A stretch of 64,000 bases of DNA from Fictibacillus phosphorivorans (GCF_001619875.1 NZ_LRFC01000034.1:1-64000); one strand, 5' to 3'. Positions 30,103 to 40,423 are shown, numbered from the stretch's first letter. Program-made: numbers and translations. The notes: generated from the letters alone by a model not told the origin.

Positions 30103-30231
30103 AATGATTGTAGTGGAAGGTGTGAGACTCTCGGCTAGGACAGGCGGGCAGGTGAGACACTTATACGTGAAACGTACGAATGTGGCTCACCGCCTGCCTC
30201 GCGGAAACCGGCAGCCTGAACGGAAATCATT
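30103..30231 (+). repeat. GC-rich palindromic intergenic element
   Basis: Starts AATGATTGTAGTGGAAGG and ends CGGAAATCATT. The inner GGGCAGGTGAGACACTTATA block matches the 15048-15175 copy almost base for base. The outer ends differ from the other copies on both sides in a compensating way (AATGATT/AATCATT versus GTTGATT/AATCAAC), so terminal pairing is kept. Confidence 0.82.
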
Positions 30232-30423
30232 CACTGTCAAAAGAAGTTGCAATGTAAATTGGCAAAAAACTTCCCATAGAAGGCAATTTATATTTATTCG
30301 TCCTTCACCTCAAATTTCATCTTAAAACGCACAAAAATATACTAATCATTCATCATAAAGAAAGAAGATGCAAAAGGGGTCTCATCCGTTGAAAATAAAG
30401 AATTCTGACTATTGTCAGTTTGT

Positions 30424-30486
30424 TTGAACTATACGTCATGTTCATGTAGAATGAACGTGGGAAACCCAATAATGAAAACGCTTTAA
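30424..30486 (+). promoter_or_regulatory. rocA promoter with overlapping operator and cre-like site
   Basis: TTGAAC (30424-30429), 17-bp spacer, TAGAAT (30447-30452). An inverted repeat CATGTTCAT/ATGAACGTG (30437-30445 and 30451-30459) straddles the -10. Downstream, TGAAAACGCTTTAA (30473-30486) is one mismatch from the CcpA cre consensus and lies between start and Shine-Dalgarno site. This suggests specific repression plus carbon catabolite repression. No sigma-54 site of the kind used by B. subtilis roc genes was found. Confidence 0.6.
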
Positions 30487-30503
30487 TAGGAGGGGAATTT
30501 ATT

Positions 30504-32051
30504 ATGACACGTGAATACCGTCATGAACCATTTATGGATTTTTCAGTTTCTGCAAACAAGGAAGCTTATGAAGCAGGCTTAAAGCTTATTAACTCAAAGC
30601 TTGGTACAGAGTTTCCACTTGTTATCGGCAGTGAAAAAATCACAACAGATGAGAAGATTGTTTCTATAAATCCAGCTAACAAAGAAGAAGTGATTGGATC
30701 TGTTTCTAAAGCGACTCAAGATCATGCTGAGCAAGCGATGCAAGCTGCATTAACTGCTTTTGAATCTTGGAAAAAGTGGGATCCTGAGCACCGCGCGAAC
30801 ATCTTGTTCCGTGCAGCAGCGATCATCCGCCGCCGTAAATATGAATTCTCCGCTATGCTTACAAAAGAAGCAGGTAAGCCATGGAAAGAAGCAGACGCTG
30901 ATACAGCTGAAGCAATCGACTTTTTAGAATACTATGCACGCCAAGCGATCAAGCTTAAAGCTGGACAACCAGTAGTAAGCCGCGAAGGCGAAATCAATAA
31001 ATTTAACTATATTCCACTTGGAGTAGGTATCGTTATCTCTCCATTCAACTTCCCGTTTGCCATTATGGCAGGTACAGCGGCAGCTGCGTTTGTTTCTGGT
31101 AACACAGTATTGTTGAAGCCAGCAAACTCAACTCCAATTATCGCAGCGATGTTTGTTCAAGTTATGGAAGAAGCAGGACTTCCTGCAGGCGTACTTAACT
31201 TCGTACCAGGAAGCGGTGCAGAAATCGGTGACTACCTAGTAGACCACCCGAAAACACGTTTCGTATCCTTCACAGGTTCTCGTGAAGTTGGCTGCCGTAT
31301 CTATGAGCGTGCAGCGAAAGTACACCCTGGCCAAATCTGGCTGAAGCGTGTAATTGCTGAAATGGGCGGAAAAGATACAGTTGTGGTTGACCGTGATGCT
31401 GATCTTGAACTAGCAGCTAGCTCAATCGTTTACTCTGCATTTGGATTCTCTGGACAAAAATGTTCTGCTGGATCTCGTGCAGTTATCCACCAAGACGTGT
31501 ATGACGAAGTGTTAGAAAAAGCTGTAGCTCTTACTAAGACTTTAACAATGGGCAACCCTGAAGAAGTTGGAACTTACATGGGGCCAGTAATCGATCAAGC
31601 TTCTTTCAACAAAATCATGAAATATATTGAAATTGGTAAAGAAGAAGGCCGTCTGATGACTGGTGGAGAAGGCGACGACTCTAAAGGTTACTTCATCCAG
31701 CCGACAATCTTTGCAGATGTTGATGAAAAAGCTCGCTTGATGCAAGAAGAAATCTTTGGACCAGTTGTAGCTGTGTGTAAAGCGCGTGACTTCGATCACA
31801 TGATGGAAATTGCGAACAACACAGATTACGGTCTTACAGGGGCACTTCTTTCTAACAACCGTGAGCACATCGAACGCGCACGTGAAGAGTTCCACGTAGG
31901 TAACTTCTACATCAACCGTGGATGTACGGGTGCGATTGTTGGATACCAGCCGTTTGGCGGATTCAACATGTCTGGAACTGACTCAAAAGCAGGCGGACCA
32001 GACTACCTGACACTGCACATGCAAGCAAAAACAACTTCAGAAACACTTTAA
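30504..32051 (+). CDS. rocA: L-glutamate gamma-semialdehyde dehydrogenase
   Basis: 515 residues, the length of B. subtilis RocA/PutC. Oxidises glutamate-gamma-semialdehyde (from proline or arginine) to glutamate with NAD. Catalytic Cys in [14 protein letters not shown], the general base Glu in [13 protein letters not shown], and the NAD-site FTGSREVG are present. AGGAGGGG precedes the ATG. No proline dehydrogenase or arginase gene adjoins it. RocA and PruA names are both in use. Confidence 0.95.
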   Translation: MTREYRHEPFMDFSVSANKEAYEAGLKLINSKLGTEFPLVIGSEKITTDEKIVSINPANKEEVIGSVSKATQDHAEQAMQAALTAFESWKKWDPEHRANILFRAAAIIRRRKYEFSAMLTKEAGKPWKEADADTAEAIDFLEYYARQAIKLKAGQPVVSREGEINKFNYIPLGVGIVISPFNFPFAIMAGTAAAAFVSGNTVLLKPANSTPIIAAMFVQVMEEAGLPAGVLNFVPGSGAEIGDYLVDHPKTRFVSFTGSREVGCRIYERAAKVHPGQIWLKRVIAEMGGKDTVVVDRDADLELAASSIVYSAFGFSGQKCSAGSRAVIHQDVYDEVLEKAVALTKTLTMGNPEEVGTYMGPVIDQASFNKIMKYIEIGKEEGRLMTGGEGDDSKGYFIQPTIFADVDEKARLMQEEIFGPVVAVCKARDFDHMMEIANNTDYGLTGALLSNNREHIERAREEFHVGNFYINRGCTGAIVGYQPFGGFNMSGTDSKAGGPDYLTLHMQAKTTSETL

Positions 32052-32066
32052 TTGCAAAATATGTGG

Positions 32067-32095
32067 CCCTTTCTCGACTGAGAAAGGGTTTTTTA
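32067..32095 (+). terminator. Terminator after rocA
   Basis: Perfect CCCTTTCTC/GAGAAAGGG stem, GACT loop, six T. Confidence 0.95.
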
Positions 32096-32110
32096 TGTGG
32101 AGAAACTTTA

Positions 32111-32200
32111 TTTATAACTCTTCTTCAGAATTTATAAGTCTTGAAAACATTTTATAAGTCATGAAATTTGTTTATAAGTCCTCAAAAATATTTATAAGTC
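32111..32200 (+). repeat. Array of five TTTATAAGTC units, exact 20-bp period
   Basis: TTTATAA starts at 32111, 32131, 32151, 32171 and 32191, each followed by GTC (CTC in the first) and ten variable bases. It begins ~15 bp after the rocA terminator. Different keyword but the same design as the 21-bp arrays elsewhere in the window. Confidence 0.88.
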
Positions 32201-32286
32201 TTCACCCAATCGGCAAACAAAAAATGGATTATACAGCCCGCTTCAGGAGAAGTTAATCGTATAACGATATGGAAGCAGGTGTGAAG

Positions 32287-32643
32287 ATGTCAAAAGATAA
32301 AAAGCAAAAGAAGAGTCTTCCCGAAGTCGATCTTGATGAAACGATGCCCCATCAGATCAGTTCTCCAGACTTCAAGGAGACAGATATGAAGATGCAAAAG
32401 CCTTTTATAAACGAACATGGTGTAGTAATCGGAGATAGCTTCTACGATTCGTCTAACTCTCCTCTAAACAACTGGAGCACGGACACGGATCCTGAAGTTA
32501 TGGCAGGTGAAGAGTGGGTGCATCCGACCAACGATATCGGCTGGAACACGAACATGAACCGCGATCTCATTGAGAAGAAGGCACCGCCAAAAGAAGCCAT
32601 GCTCCGGCATCCGACAAAAGATTCGAGCTACGGAAAAGACTAA
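32287..32643 (+). CDS. Conserved protein, probably DUF3905
   Basis: 118 residues from the ATG at 32287 (AGGTG upstream; a longer form from 32269 is possible). Hydrophilic, no signal or membrane span. LDETMPHQISSPDFK and SPLNNWSTDTDPEVMAGEEWVHPTNDIGWN resemble, from memory, the DUF3905 family of Bacillaceae. No function known. Single gene with its own terminator. Confidence 0.75.
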   Translation: MSKDKKQKKSLPEVDLDETMPHQISSPDFKETDMKMQKPFINEHGVVIGDSFYDSSNSPLNNWSTDTDPEVMAGEEWVHPTNDIGWNTNMNRDLIEKKAPPKEAMLRHPTKDSSYGKD

Positions 32644-32645
32644 AG

Positions 32646-32673
32646 CATTCGGTCAAGCTACCGGGTGTTTTTC
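32646..32673 (+). terminator. Terminator after the DUF3905-like gene
   Basis: CATTCGGT/ACCGGGTG stem with two G-U pairs, loop CAAGCT, then TTTTTC. Confidence 0.75.
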
Positions 32674-32730
32674 TTTTGGTGTTCCACACGATGTAGTAAG
32701 ATGAACATAACAAATAAGGAGGGAACACAC

Positions 32731-32985
32731 ATGGGATATTTTGCAGCAATTTTACATATGGAAAAGCCTGAGCTTAATCAAGAATTTCGTCAGGCACACC
32801 TAGATTACTTAGCGGAACTTGTGGCACAAGATAAGGTTCACTTAAAAGGACCATTCTTAGACGGAGCAGGCGGCATGGTGGTTTACAAAGCAGAGTCACT
32901 GGACGAAGCCCAAAACCTAGCACAAGAAGATCCCTACGTAAAAGAAGGAGTTCGACGCTTAGAGCTTCATGAGTGGGGAATTTAA
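32731..32985 (+). CDS. YciI family protein
   Basis: 84 residues starting at the ATG after AAGGAGGG. YciI fold: small ferredoxin-like proteins with a conserved His-Asp pair, here in FRQAHLDYLAEL (about 18-29); LKGPFLDGAGGMVVYKAESLDEAQNLAQEDPY is typical. Some members have chlorohydrolase-like or unknown functions; no substrate can be assigned. Followed by a perfect terminator. Confidence 0.88.
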   Translation: MGYFAAILHMEKPELNQEFRQAHLDYLAELVAQDKVHLKGPFLDGAGGMVVYKAESLDEAQNLAQEDPYVKEGVRRLELHEWGI

Positions 32986-32997
32986 GTACATTTAGAA

Positions 32998-33028
32998 AGA
33001 ATCTGCTATTATGAGTAGATTCTTTTTT
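32998..33028 (+). terminator. Terminator after the YciI gene
   Basis: AGAATCTGCT/AGTAGATTCT stem, ATTATG loop, six T. Confidence 0.92.
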
Positions 33029-33160
33029 CATTCCCCATAAAAACCACCTAAAAATAACTCAATTCCGTGAATCTTTCCTCCTCAAGTTGCTTACAGGGCA
33101 AGCTTTTTGTTATCATCAGAATAATACTTTTCGTATAAGAAAGTCTTGGAGGTGGCATGC

Positions 33161-33451
33161 TTGTCTCGAATTTCAAAAGAACAAGTGAAGCACGTGGCTC
33201 ATTTAGCCCGGTTGGCCGTTACGGAAGAGGAAGCCGAACTGCTGACTGAACAATTAGATAAAATTATCGGGTTTGCCGAAGAATTAAACGAACTTGACAC
33301 AGATAACGTGGAGCCGACTACACACGTATTGGAACTGAAGAATGTCCTTCGTGAAGATGAAGTAAGAAATTCTGTATCTGTAGATGAGGCGATGAAAAAT
33401 GCGCCAGCACAAAAGGACGGCCAGTTTAAAGTTCCGAACATTTTGGAGTAG
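33161..33451 (+). CDS. gatC: Glu-tRNAGln amidotransferase subunit GatC
   Basis: 96 residues from TTG 33161, which is spaced 6-7 bp from GGAGGTGG; the open frame from 33146 overlaps that site. [24 protein letters not shown] is the family N-terminus. GatC is the scaffold between GatA and GatB in forming Gln-tRNA from Glu-tRNA (and Asn-tRNA in some species). Confidence 0.96.
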   Translation: MSRISKEQVKHVAHLARLAVTEEEAELLTEQLDKIIGFAEELNELDTDNVEPTTHVLELKNVLREDEVRNSVSVDEAMKNAPAQKDGQFKVPNILE

Positions 33452-33466
33452 GAGGAAAGACCACGT

Positions 33467-34924
33467 ATGTCGATTTTAGATAAAAAGATCTCAGAACTGC
33501 ATCAGTTATTACATACAAAAGAATTGAGTGTAACTGACATTTTGGATGCAACATTTGATCGCATTCATCAAGTAGATGGCAAGGTAAAAGCATTTTTAAC
33601 ATTAAATGAAGAATACAGCCGCATTAAGGCTAAACAATTAGATGAGAAGCTTGTTTCCGGTGCTGACAGAGGACTGTTATTTGGTATGCCGATCGGAATT
33701 AAGGATAACATCGTAACAAAAGGAATCCGTACAACATGTGCGTCTCGAATTCTAGAAAACTTTGAACCCATTTATGATGCAACCGTTGTTGAGCGTCTAA
33801 ATCAAGCAGACACGATCACGATCGGGAAATTGAACATGGACGAGTTTGCGATGGGATCATCGAACGAAAACTCAGGATTCCACCCGACACATAACCCATG
33901 GGACCTCTCTTGTGTACCAGGCGGTTCTTCAGGTGCGTCTGCGGCGTCCGTTTCTGCGGGAGAAGTTCTTTTCTCACTAGGGTCTGATACAGGCGGATCC
34001 ATCCGTCAGCCAGCTGCATTCTGTGGTGTTGTTGGATTGAAGCCAACATACGGACTTGTTTCTCGTTACGGATTAGTCGCGTTTGCGTCTTCTCTAGACC
34101 AGATCGGTCCGGTAACGCGAAACGTTGAAGACAATGCATACTTGCTGCAAGCTATCGCAGGAAATGACCCGATGGATTCGACTTCTGCAAAAGTAGATAT
34201 TCCGGATTACCTTGCTTCTTTTACAGGTGATGTAAAAGGGCTTAAGATTGCTGTGCCAAAGGAATATCTTGGGGAGGGTGTAGAGCCTGGCGTTAAAGAA
34301 CGCATCATGGAAGCGTTGAAGGTGCTAGAAGGGCTTGGTGCAACATGGGAAGAAGTATCTCTTCCGCACTCGCGTTATGCACTTGCAACGTATTACTTGC
34401 TCTCATCATCTGAGGCATCTGCTAACCTTTCTCGCTTTGATGGTGTTCGTTATGGCTTGCGTTCAGACAATAGCGATAACTTGATCGAGATGTACAAGCA
34501 GTCCAGAAGTGAAGGGTTTGGTGAGGAAGTAAAACGCCGCATCATGCTTGGAACATTTGCGTTAAGCTCTGGCTACTATGATGCTTATTATAAAAAAGCA
34601 CAAAAAGTACGCACGCTTATTAAAGAAGATTTTACGAACATTTTCGAAAAATACGATGTCATTATTGGGCCTACAACACCATCTGCATCGTTTAAGTGTG
34701 GTTCTATGACAAAAGATCCGTTAACCATGTACATGAACGATATCTTAACCATTCCAGTTAACTTAGCAGGTGTGCCGGCGATTTCCGTACCATGCGGTTT
34801 CTCTGACGGGTTGCCGATCGGTCTTCAGATTATTGGGAAACACTTTGACGAGAGCACGATTTATCGTGTGGCACATGCGTTTGAACAGGCAACAGATCAT
34901 CATAAAGAAAAGCCGAAGCTGTAG
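33467..34924 (+). CDS. gatA: Glu-tRNAGln amidotransferase subunit GatA
   Basis: 485 residues, the glutaminase of the GatCAB complex. Amidase-signature catalytic Ser-cisSer-Lys: Lys in [10 protein letters not shown] (about 79), Ser residues in [12 protein letters not shown] and [16 protein letters not shown] (about 154 and 178). GGAGGAAAG precedes the ATG. gatB follows after 12 bp. Confidence 0.98.
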   Translation: MSILDKKISELHQLLHTKELSVTDILDATFDRIHQVDGKVKAFLTLNEEYSRIKAKQLDEKLVSGADRGLLFGMPIGIKDNIVTKGIRTTCASRILENFEPIYDATVVERLNQADTITIGKLNMDEFAMGSSNENSGFHPTHNPWDLSCVPGGSSGASAASVSAGEVLFSLGSDTGGSIRQPAAFCGVVGLKPTYGLVSRYGLVAFASSLDQIGPVTRNVEDNAYLLQAIAGNDPMDSTSAKVDIPDYLASFTGDVKGLKIAVPKEYLGEGVEPGVKERIMEALKVLEGLGATWEEVSLPHSRYALATYYLLSSSEASANLSRFDGVRYGLRSDNSDNLIEMYKQSRSEGFGEEVKRRIMLGTFALSSGYYDAYYKKAQKVRTLIKEDFTNIFEKYDVIIGPTTPSASFKCGSMTKDPLTMYMNDILTIPVNLAGVPAISVPCGFSDGLPIGLQIIGKHFDESTIYRVAHAFEQATDHHKEKPKL

Positions 34925-34936
34925 GGGGTGCAGAAA

Positions 34937-36367
34937 ATGAGCGGATTTGAAACGATAATTGGATTAGAAGTACACGTAGAATTAAAAACAAACTCTAAGA
35001 TTTTCTGCGGCTGTTCTACAAACTTTGGTGCTCCGCCGAACACGAATGTATGTCCGATCTGCTTAGGACATCCTGGTGTGCTGCCTGTTGTGAACCACCA
35101 AGCAGTAGATTTTGCAATGCGTGCTGCACTTGCACTTAACTGCGAAATCAATAGAGAAACAAAATTTGACCGTAAAAACTACTTTTACCCAGACAATCCG
35201 AAAGCGTATCAAGTGTCACAGTTTGATAAGCCAATCGGTGAACACGGCTGGATTGAGATTGAAGTTGGCGGTAATAAAAAGAAGATCGGCATCACGCGGA
35301 TCCACATGGAAGAAGATGCTGGAAAGCTGACGCATACAGCAGACGGCTCCCTCGTTGACTTGAACCGTCAGGGAACACCACTTGTTGAGATCGTATCGGA
35401 GCCCGATATTGGTACGCCTGAAGAAGCTTACGCGTATTTAGAAAAGCTAAAAGCGATCATTCAATATACAGGTGTGTCGGATTGTAAAATGGAAGAAGGT
35501 TCGTTGCGCTGTGACGCGAACATCTCGATCCGTCCAGTTGGACAGGAGAAGTTCGGAACAAAGGCAGAGCTTAAGAACTTAAACTCATTTGCTTTTGTTC
35601 AAAAGGGACTGGAGCACGAAGAAAAGCGCCAGCGTGAAGTGGTTTCTGCTGGAGGAGAGATCCTTCAAGAGACTCGCCGATATGACGAAGCGACCAAAAC
35701 GACAATCTTGATGCGTGTAAAAGAAGGATCTGACGACTATCGCTATTTCCCAGAGCCTGACCTTGTGTCCATTTTTATTGATGAAGAGTGGATGGACCGT
35801 GTGAAGTCTGACATTCCTGAACTTCCGGATGCACGCCAAAAGCGTTATGTAGGTGACTTCGGACTGCCAGAGTACGATGCGAAGGTTCTAACGATGACGA
35901 AAGAGATGGCAGATTTCTTTGAAGCAACGATTACAGCTGGTGCAGATGCGAAGCAAGCATCCAACTGGATCATGGGTGAAGTGAGTGCATACTTAAACAA
36001 CGAAGGCAGAGAGCTCTATCAAACGGCTCTAACTGCTGAAGGGCTTGCTGGCATGATCAAGCTGATCTCAAACGGAACAATCTCGAATAAGATTGCGAAG
36101 ACTGTTTTCAAAGAATTGATTGAAAACGGTGGAGAAGCAGAGAAAATTGTAAAAGAAAAAGGTCTTGTACAGATTTCAGACGAAGGCGCAATCCGTGAAA
36201 TCGTCGTGAAGATTCTGGATGCAAACGAGCAATCTGTTGCCGACTATAAAGACGGCAAAGAGAAGGCAGTTGGCTTCCTTGTTGGACAAGTGATGAAAGA
36301 AACAAAAGGGAAAGCAAACCCGCCGTTAGTCAATAAACTAATCGTTGAAGAACTTAAAAAGAGATAA
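34937..36367 (+). CDS. gatB: Glu-tRNAGln amidotransferase subunit GatB
   Basis: 476 residues from ATG 34937 (AGGGGG upstream; a GTG at 34928 lies in the ribosome site). Kinase-like subunit that phosphorylates Glu-tRNA and amidates it. [28 protein letters not shown] (zinc Cys) and the C-terminal YqeY-like tail are present. Ends the gat operon with a bidirectional terminator. Confidence 0.98.
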   Translation: MSGFETIIGLEVHVELKTNSKIFCGCSTNFGAPPNTNVCPICLGHPGVLPVVNHQAVDFAMRAALALNCEINRETKFDRKNYFYPDNPKAYQVSQFDKPIGEHGWIEIEVGGNKKKIGITRIHMEEDAGKLTHTADGSLVDLNRQGTPLVEIVSEPDIGTPEEAYAYLEKLKAIIQYTGVSDCKMEEGSLRCDANISIRPVGQEKFGTKAELKNLNSFAFVQKGLEHEEKRQREVVSAGGEILQETRRYDEATKTTILMRVKEGSDDYRYFPEPDLVSIFIDEEWMDRVKSDIPELPDARQKRYVGDFGLPEYDAKVLTMTKEMADFFEATITAGADAKQASNWIMGEVSAYLNNEGRELYQTALTAEGLAGMIKLISNGTISNKIAKTVFKELIENGGEAEKIVKEKGLVQISDEGAIREIVVKILDANEQSVADYKDGKEKAVGFLVGQVMKETKGKANPPLVNKLIVEELKKR

Positions 36368-36370
36368 AAC

Positions 36371-36400
36371 AAAAATCCTCCTGTAACGGGAGGATTTTTT
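36371..36400. terminator. Bidirectional terminator between gatB and the TetR gene
   Basis: AAAATCCTCC/GGGAGGATTTT stem flanked by A and T runs, so it can stop both converging transcripts. Confidence 0.92.
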
Positions 36401-36404
36401 CCGT

Positions 36405-37238
36405 CTATAGCTCCAGATATTGCTGAAGCAAATATGAAATCTGTTTACATTCTGCATGATTTTTTAGGTTTAAGGTCAACCCTTTTGCAATTGCCGGACT
36501 GAGGTTAGGTTCGATTACATGCTGTTTTAGAAGAATGAAAGATTCTTTTATTGTTGGATCATTGATTTCTTCTAACTTTTGGTCAATCATTTCAAGTAGC
36601 TGCTCTTTATTTTGGATTTCATTTACCGGTTCGTTAAACGTATGGTATAGCTCATCTGTTATAAAAGTCGTCTCAGCATGTTTGGCAAGCAATGCTGTTT
36701 TTTCTGCAAGTGAACGACTTAATCTCGTTATATCCTGAGGGACGTTAAAGAACAAAAATAAGTGTGAATACGTATGGAAAAAGCCTTTAACACAATAAAT
36801 GAGATCATATTTTGTATGTCTGACTTCCTCGCCATATAACCGTTCTAACATTCCTAATATGATTTTATCAAATAGTTTGTCATAGTGATGCATTTTAGTT
36901 AGGAGTTCTTCGTTAACGGTTTGAGATTGCTCTTTAATAAAAATTTTGGCGAAATCAGAATGCTTTTGAAAAGAATGAAACGCTGCTTTATAAAATTCAC
37001 TTAATAGGTTTTTATTATTGCTATGATTTTTGACTACATGGTCAATATTTGAGATGAATTCCAGCATAAAGTGATCAATCAGTCCGATGATCAATTCGTC
37101 CTTTGACTTGAAAGATAAGTAAAAAGCACCTTTGGATATACCCGCATGCTCGGTTATCTGCTGTACAGAAGTTGCTTCGAAACCTTGCTTTGCAAAGAGT
37201 TCAAGGGAACTTTCCATAATCAATTGTTTCTTACTCAT
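36405..37238 (-). CDS. TetR family regulator (YerO-like)
   Basis: 277 residues, long for TetR, as is B. subtilis YerO. N-terminal helix-turn-helix GFEATSVQQITEHAGISKGAFYLSFKSKDELI (about 18-50), then a large helical ligand-binding domain. Divergent from the RND exporter gene, with a palindrome inside that gene's promoter spacer, so it very probably represses the exporter. Confidence 0.9.
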   Translation of the reverse strand: MSKKQLIMESSLELFAKQGFEATSVQQITEHAGISKGAFYLSFKSKDELIIGLIDHFMLEFISNIDHVVKNHSNNKNLLSEFYKAAFHSFQKHSDFAKIFIKEQSQTVNEELLTKMHHYDKLFDKIILGMLERLYGEEVRHTKYDLIYCVKGFFHTYSHLFLFFNVPQDITRLSRSLAEKTALLAKHAETTFITDELYHTFNEPVNEIQNKEQLLEMIDQKLEEINDPTIKESFILLKQHVIEPNLSPAIAKGLTLNLKNHAECKQISYLLQQYLEL

Positions 37239-37262
37239 TTCTATCGCTCCTAATATATTTCA

Positions 37263-37291
37263 TTGACAAATGACCAATCAGTCATTAGTAT
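37263..37291 (+). promoter_or_regulatory. swrC promoter with operator in the spacer
   Basis: TTGACA (37263-37268), 17-bp spacer, TAGTAT (37286-37291). The palindrome AATGACCAATCAGTCATT (37269-37286) fills the spacer exactly, the arrangement expected for tight repression by the divergent TetR protein. Confidence 0.8.
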
Positions 37292-37333
37292 AAGTAATTG
37301 AGTTTGATAAGTCAATTAGGGGTTGGTGGACTA

Positions 37334-40300
37334 ATGAAAGGTTTAGTTAATTTTGTCCTGATGAATAAATTAGCCGTATGGCTGCTTACTATCATTATAA
37401 CAGTTTCAGGGATTTATTCAGGGACACGAATGAATATGGAAACAATACCGGATATTTCAATACCATATCTGATGGTTATGGATGTTTATCCTGGTGCAAC
37501 TCCAGAGAAAGTGATGGAAGACGTTTCGATGCCGATAGAAAAAGCGGTAGAAGGTCTTGAAGATGTAAAAGCCGTTTATTCTAATTCCTATTCAAACATG
37601 TCAAATATCCAAGTGGAATATGAATATGGGATTGATATGGATGAAGCAAAACGTAAATTGCAATCTGCTTTGGATGCTGTAGAATTACCGGAAACAGCAC
37701 AGGAGCCGACAATTACAGCGATCAGCATGAACATGATGCCAGTAGCTGCACTTAGTGTTAGTAGTACGAAAGAAAATATTGTTGAATTGACTTCAACAGT
37801 TGAAGAGATCATTCTTCCTAAGATCGAAAAAATCGATGGAGTTGCATCTGCTAAAATTACGGGCCAGCACATTGAAGAAGTAGATCTTACATATAAAAAA
37901 GATGAAATGTCTGAATATGATCTAACAGAAGATAAAGTGAAAGAAATGATTCAGGCAAGCAACATGGCCGTCTCATTAGGACTTTATGAGTTCGAACAAG
38001 GTGAAGAAGCGGTTGCAGTAGATGGAAAGTTCATGACATCAGATGAATTGAAGAACATGATGATACCCGTCACACCATCTGCAACAAATCCGAATCCATT
38101 TGTAAAGCTGAGTGAGATTGCTGAGATCAAAACGGTTGGGAAAGTAGAATCCGTCTCCCGTACAAATGGAGATGACGCCATTGCGATTCAAATCGTAAAA
38201 GAGCAGCAGGCTAACACAGTTGATGTTGTAAATCGTGTGAAGGATTTAATTAAAGAAGAGAAATCAAAAATAGATGGTCTTGTTATTGATGTATCGCTAG
38301 ACCAAGGGAAACCAATCGAAGAATCAGTAGCAACCATGATTGAAAAGGCAGTGTTCGGCGGTTTGATAGCCGTATTGATCATCCTTTTATTCCTAAGGGA
38401 TTTTAAATCGACAGTTATTTCGATCATCTCTATCCCAGTTTCAATATTTATGGCATTATTGATCCTTAACTGGATGGATATCACGCTAAACATCATGACG
38501 CTCGGTGCCATAACGGTAGCGATCGGCCGTGTTATCGATGACTCCATCGTAGTAGTTGAGAATATCTACCGCCGTCTACATTTAAAAGATGAGAAATTAA
38601 CTGGACGTGCGCTTATTCGTGAAGCAACGATTGAGATGTTTAAGCCGATCCTCTCATCAACACTCGTAACCGTTGCCGTATTCGCGCCGCTTATTTTTGT
38701 TGGAGGTATGGTTGGAGAGCTGTTCGCACCATTCGCGTTAACCATGACGTTTGCGCTAGGCGCTTCATTGATTGTTGCGATTACAATCGTACCTGCATTA
38801 TCCCATTTCTTATTCAGAAAGAAATTATATAGTGAAAAGACAGAGGGGAACCATAAAGAAGCTGGTAAGCTATCAAATTGGTACAAAGGGATTCTTAACA
38901 AGTCACTTAACCATAAGATCATCACTTCACTGTTAGCCGTCCTATTATTAGCGGGAAGCTTAGCATTAACCCCAATTATCGGCTTCAGCTTCATGGGCAG
39001 TGAAGAAGATAAAGTCATGTATTTAACATACACACCAAAAGCTGGTGAGCTTAAGGAAGAAACACTAGAGAACGTTAAAGAATTAGAAGAAGAAATGCTT
39101 AAGCGTGACTATATTGATATCGTTCAAATCTCTGTTACGGAAAACGCTGATCCGATGATGGCTATGGCTGGCGGCGGAGCAGGCGGTGGATTAATGTACC
39201 TGATCTTTGACTCGGAAATGGAGAACTTCCCAGAGGTGAGAGAGGAAATCGAAGACTATGTCGCTGACCTTGGTCAATCAGGTGAATGGAAGAGCCAGAA
39301 CTTCGCTGCATCGACTGGTCCAGAGAATGAGGTCAGTTATACGTTTTACAGTGAGGATTTAAACAAGCTTAATAAAGCGGTAAAAATGGCAGAAGATACC
39401 ATGAAGAAGAACGATCAATTGGAGGATGTTACATCAAGCGCGAAGGATGCGTTTGTTGAACACACTTTTAACGTCGACCAAAATGAAATTCTGAAATATG
39501 GACTGACAACCGGTCAGATTGTAATGATGCTAAATCCTGTAAAAACGGAGGATGTATTAACGACCATTGAAAAAGACGGTGATACACTAGATGTTATTGT
39601 TCAGCAGGAGCAAACAAAACAGCCCAAATCGGTAGATGATATTTTGGCAAGGCAAGTACCGACAGCGCTTGGTACAACAATGCCGTTATCTGAGCTTGTA
39701 ACAGTTAAAAAAGGAACTACGCTTAATACACTTGCTCGAAGCAAAGGAGAGTATTTTGCTACTGTATCAGGTAAAGCAATCGGTGATGATCTTTCCAAGG
39801 TAACGTCAAAAGTTCAAAAAGACATTGATAAATTAGATATGCCAAAAGGGGTAACAGTTGGGGTCGCAGGTGTTCAAGCAGATATGACCGAAACCTTTAC
39901 CCAGCTAGGAGCTGCTATGCTTGCAGCAATTGCAATCGTGTATTTCATTCTTGTTGTAACATTCCGTGAAGGTGTTGCACCATTTGCGATCCTATTCTCG
40001 CTTCCGTTTGCCGTAATTGGTTCGTTTGTTGGTCTATTGATTGCAGGTGAAACCATCTCTGTATCGGTTATGATGGGGCTGTTAATGTTGATCGGTATTG
40101 TTGTAACAAATGCCATCGTTCTCGTAGACCGCATCATTCACATGGAACGTGAAGGAATGAGTATGCGTGAAGCCATTCTAGAGGCAGGAGCAACGCGTCT
40201 TCGTCCGATACTCATGACTGCTATTGCAACAATTGGAGCATTGATTCCGTTGGCAGTGGGTTCAGGCGGAGGAGGACTAATCTCAAAAGGCCTTGGTGTT

Positions 40301-40417
40301 ACAGTAATTGGCGGCTTAGCAAGTTCTACATTATTAACACTGATTATCGTGCCAATCGTGTATGAAGTTTTATCCAAGATCTTTAAAAAGAACCGTAAAG
40401 AAGTAGAAGAAAATTAA
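37334..40417 (+). CDS. swrC: RND efflux transporter (SwrC/AcrB type)
   Basis: 1027 residues from ATG 37334 (AGGGGTTGGTGG upstream; the frame extends to 37298). RND exporter of the HAE1 class with TM1, a large extracytoplasmic loop, TM2-6, a second large loop and TM8-12. TM4 has the proton-relay pair in AIGRVIDDSIVVVENIYRR. Synteny (TetR divergent, between gatB and dgkB) matches B. subtilis yerP/swrC, which confers surfactin self-resistance; the substrate here is not known. Confidence 0.93.
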   Translation: MKGLVNFVLMNKLAVWLLTIIITVSGIYSGTRMNMETIPDISIPYLMVMDVYPGATPEKVMEDVSMPIEKAVEGLEDVKAVYSNSYSNMSNIQVEYEYGIDMDEAKRKLQSALDAVELPETAQEPTITAISMNMMPVAALSVSSTKENIVELTSTVEEIILPKIEKIDGVASAKITGQHIEEVDLTYKKDEMSEYDLTEDKVKEMIQASNMAVSLGLYEFEQGEEAVAVDGKFMTSDELKNMMIPVTPSATNPNPFVKLSEIAEIKTVGKVESVSRTNGDDAIAIQIVKEQQANTVDVVNRVKDLIKEEKSKIDGLVIDVSLDQGKPIEESVATMIEKAVFGGLIAVLIILLFLRDFKSTVISIISIPVSIFMALLILNWMDITLNIMTLGAITVAIGRVIDDSIVVVENIYRRLHLKDEKLTGRALIREATIEMFKPILSSTLVTVAVFAPLIFVGGMVGELFAPFALTMTFALGASLIVAITIVPALSHFLFRKKLYSEKTEGNHKEAGKLSNWYKGILNKSLNHKIITSLLAVLLLAGSLALTPIIGFSFMGSEEDKVMYLTYTPKAGELKEETLENVKELEEEMLKRDYIDIVQISVTENADPMMAMAGGGAGGGLMYLIFDSEMENFPEVREEIEDYVADLGQSGEWKSQNFAASTGPENEVSYTFYSEDLNKLNKAVKMAEDTMKKNDQLEDVTSSAKDAFVEHTFNVDQNEILKYGLTTGQIVMMLNPVKTEDVLTTIEKDGDTLDVIVQQEQTKQPKSVDDILARQVPTALGTTMPLSELVTVKKGTTLNTLARSKGEYFATVSGKAIGDDLSKVTSKVQKDIDKLDMPKGVTVGVAGVQADMTETFTQLGAAMLAAIAIVYFILVVTFREGVAPFAILFSLPFAVIGSFVGLLIAGETISVSVMMGLLMLIGIVVTNAIVLVDRIIHMEREGMSMREAILEAGATRLRPILMTAIATIGALIPLAVGSGGGGLISKGLGVTVIGGLASSTLLTLIIVPIVYEVLSKIFKKNRKEVEEN

Positions 40418-40423
40418 TGAATA

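Larger units (their letters stand above)
29966..30503. other. Long spacer before rocA
   Basis: No gene is supported. It holds an 11-bp inverted repeat (AACGATCTTTT/AAAAGATTGTT, about 30052-30075) without a T tract, a palindromic element (30103-30231), and the rocA promoter, operator-like repeat and cre-like site. An open frame at 30104-30325 is repeat-derived. Confidence 0.7.

Noticed and set aside
30104-30325. 73-codon open frame before rocA
   Set aside because: Half of it is the palindromic element; low-quality peptide without family features.
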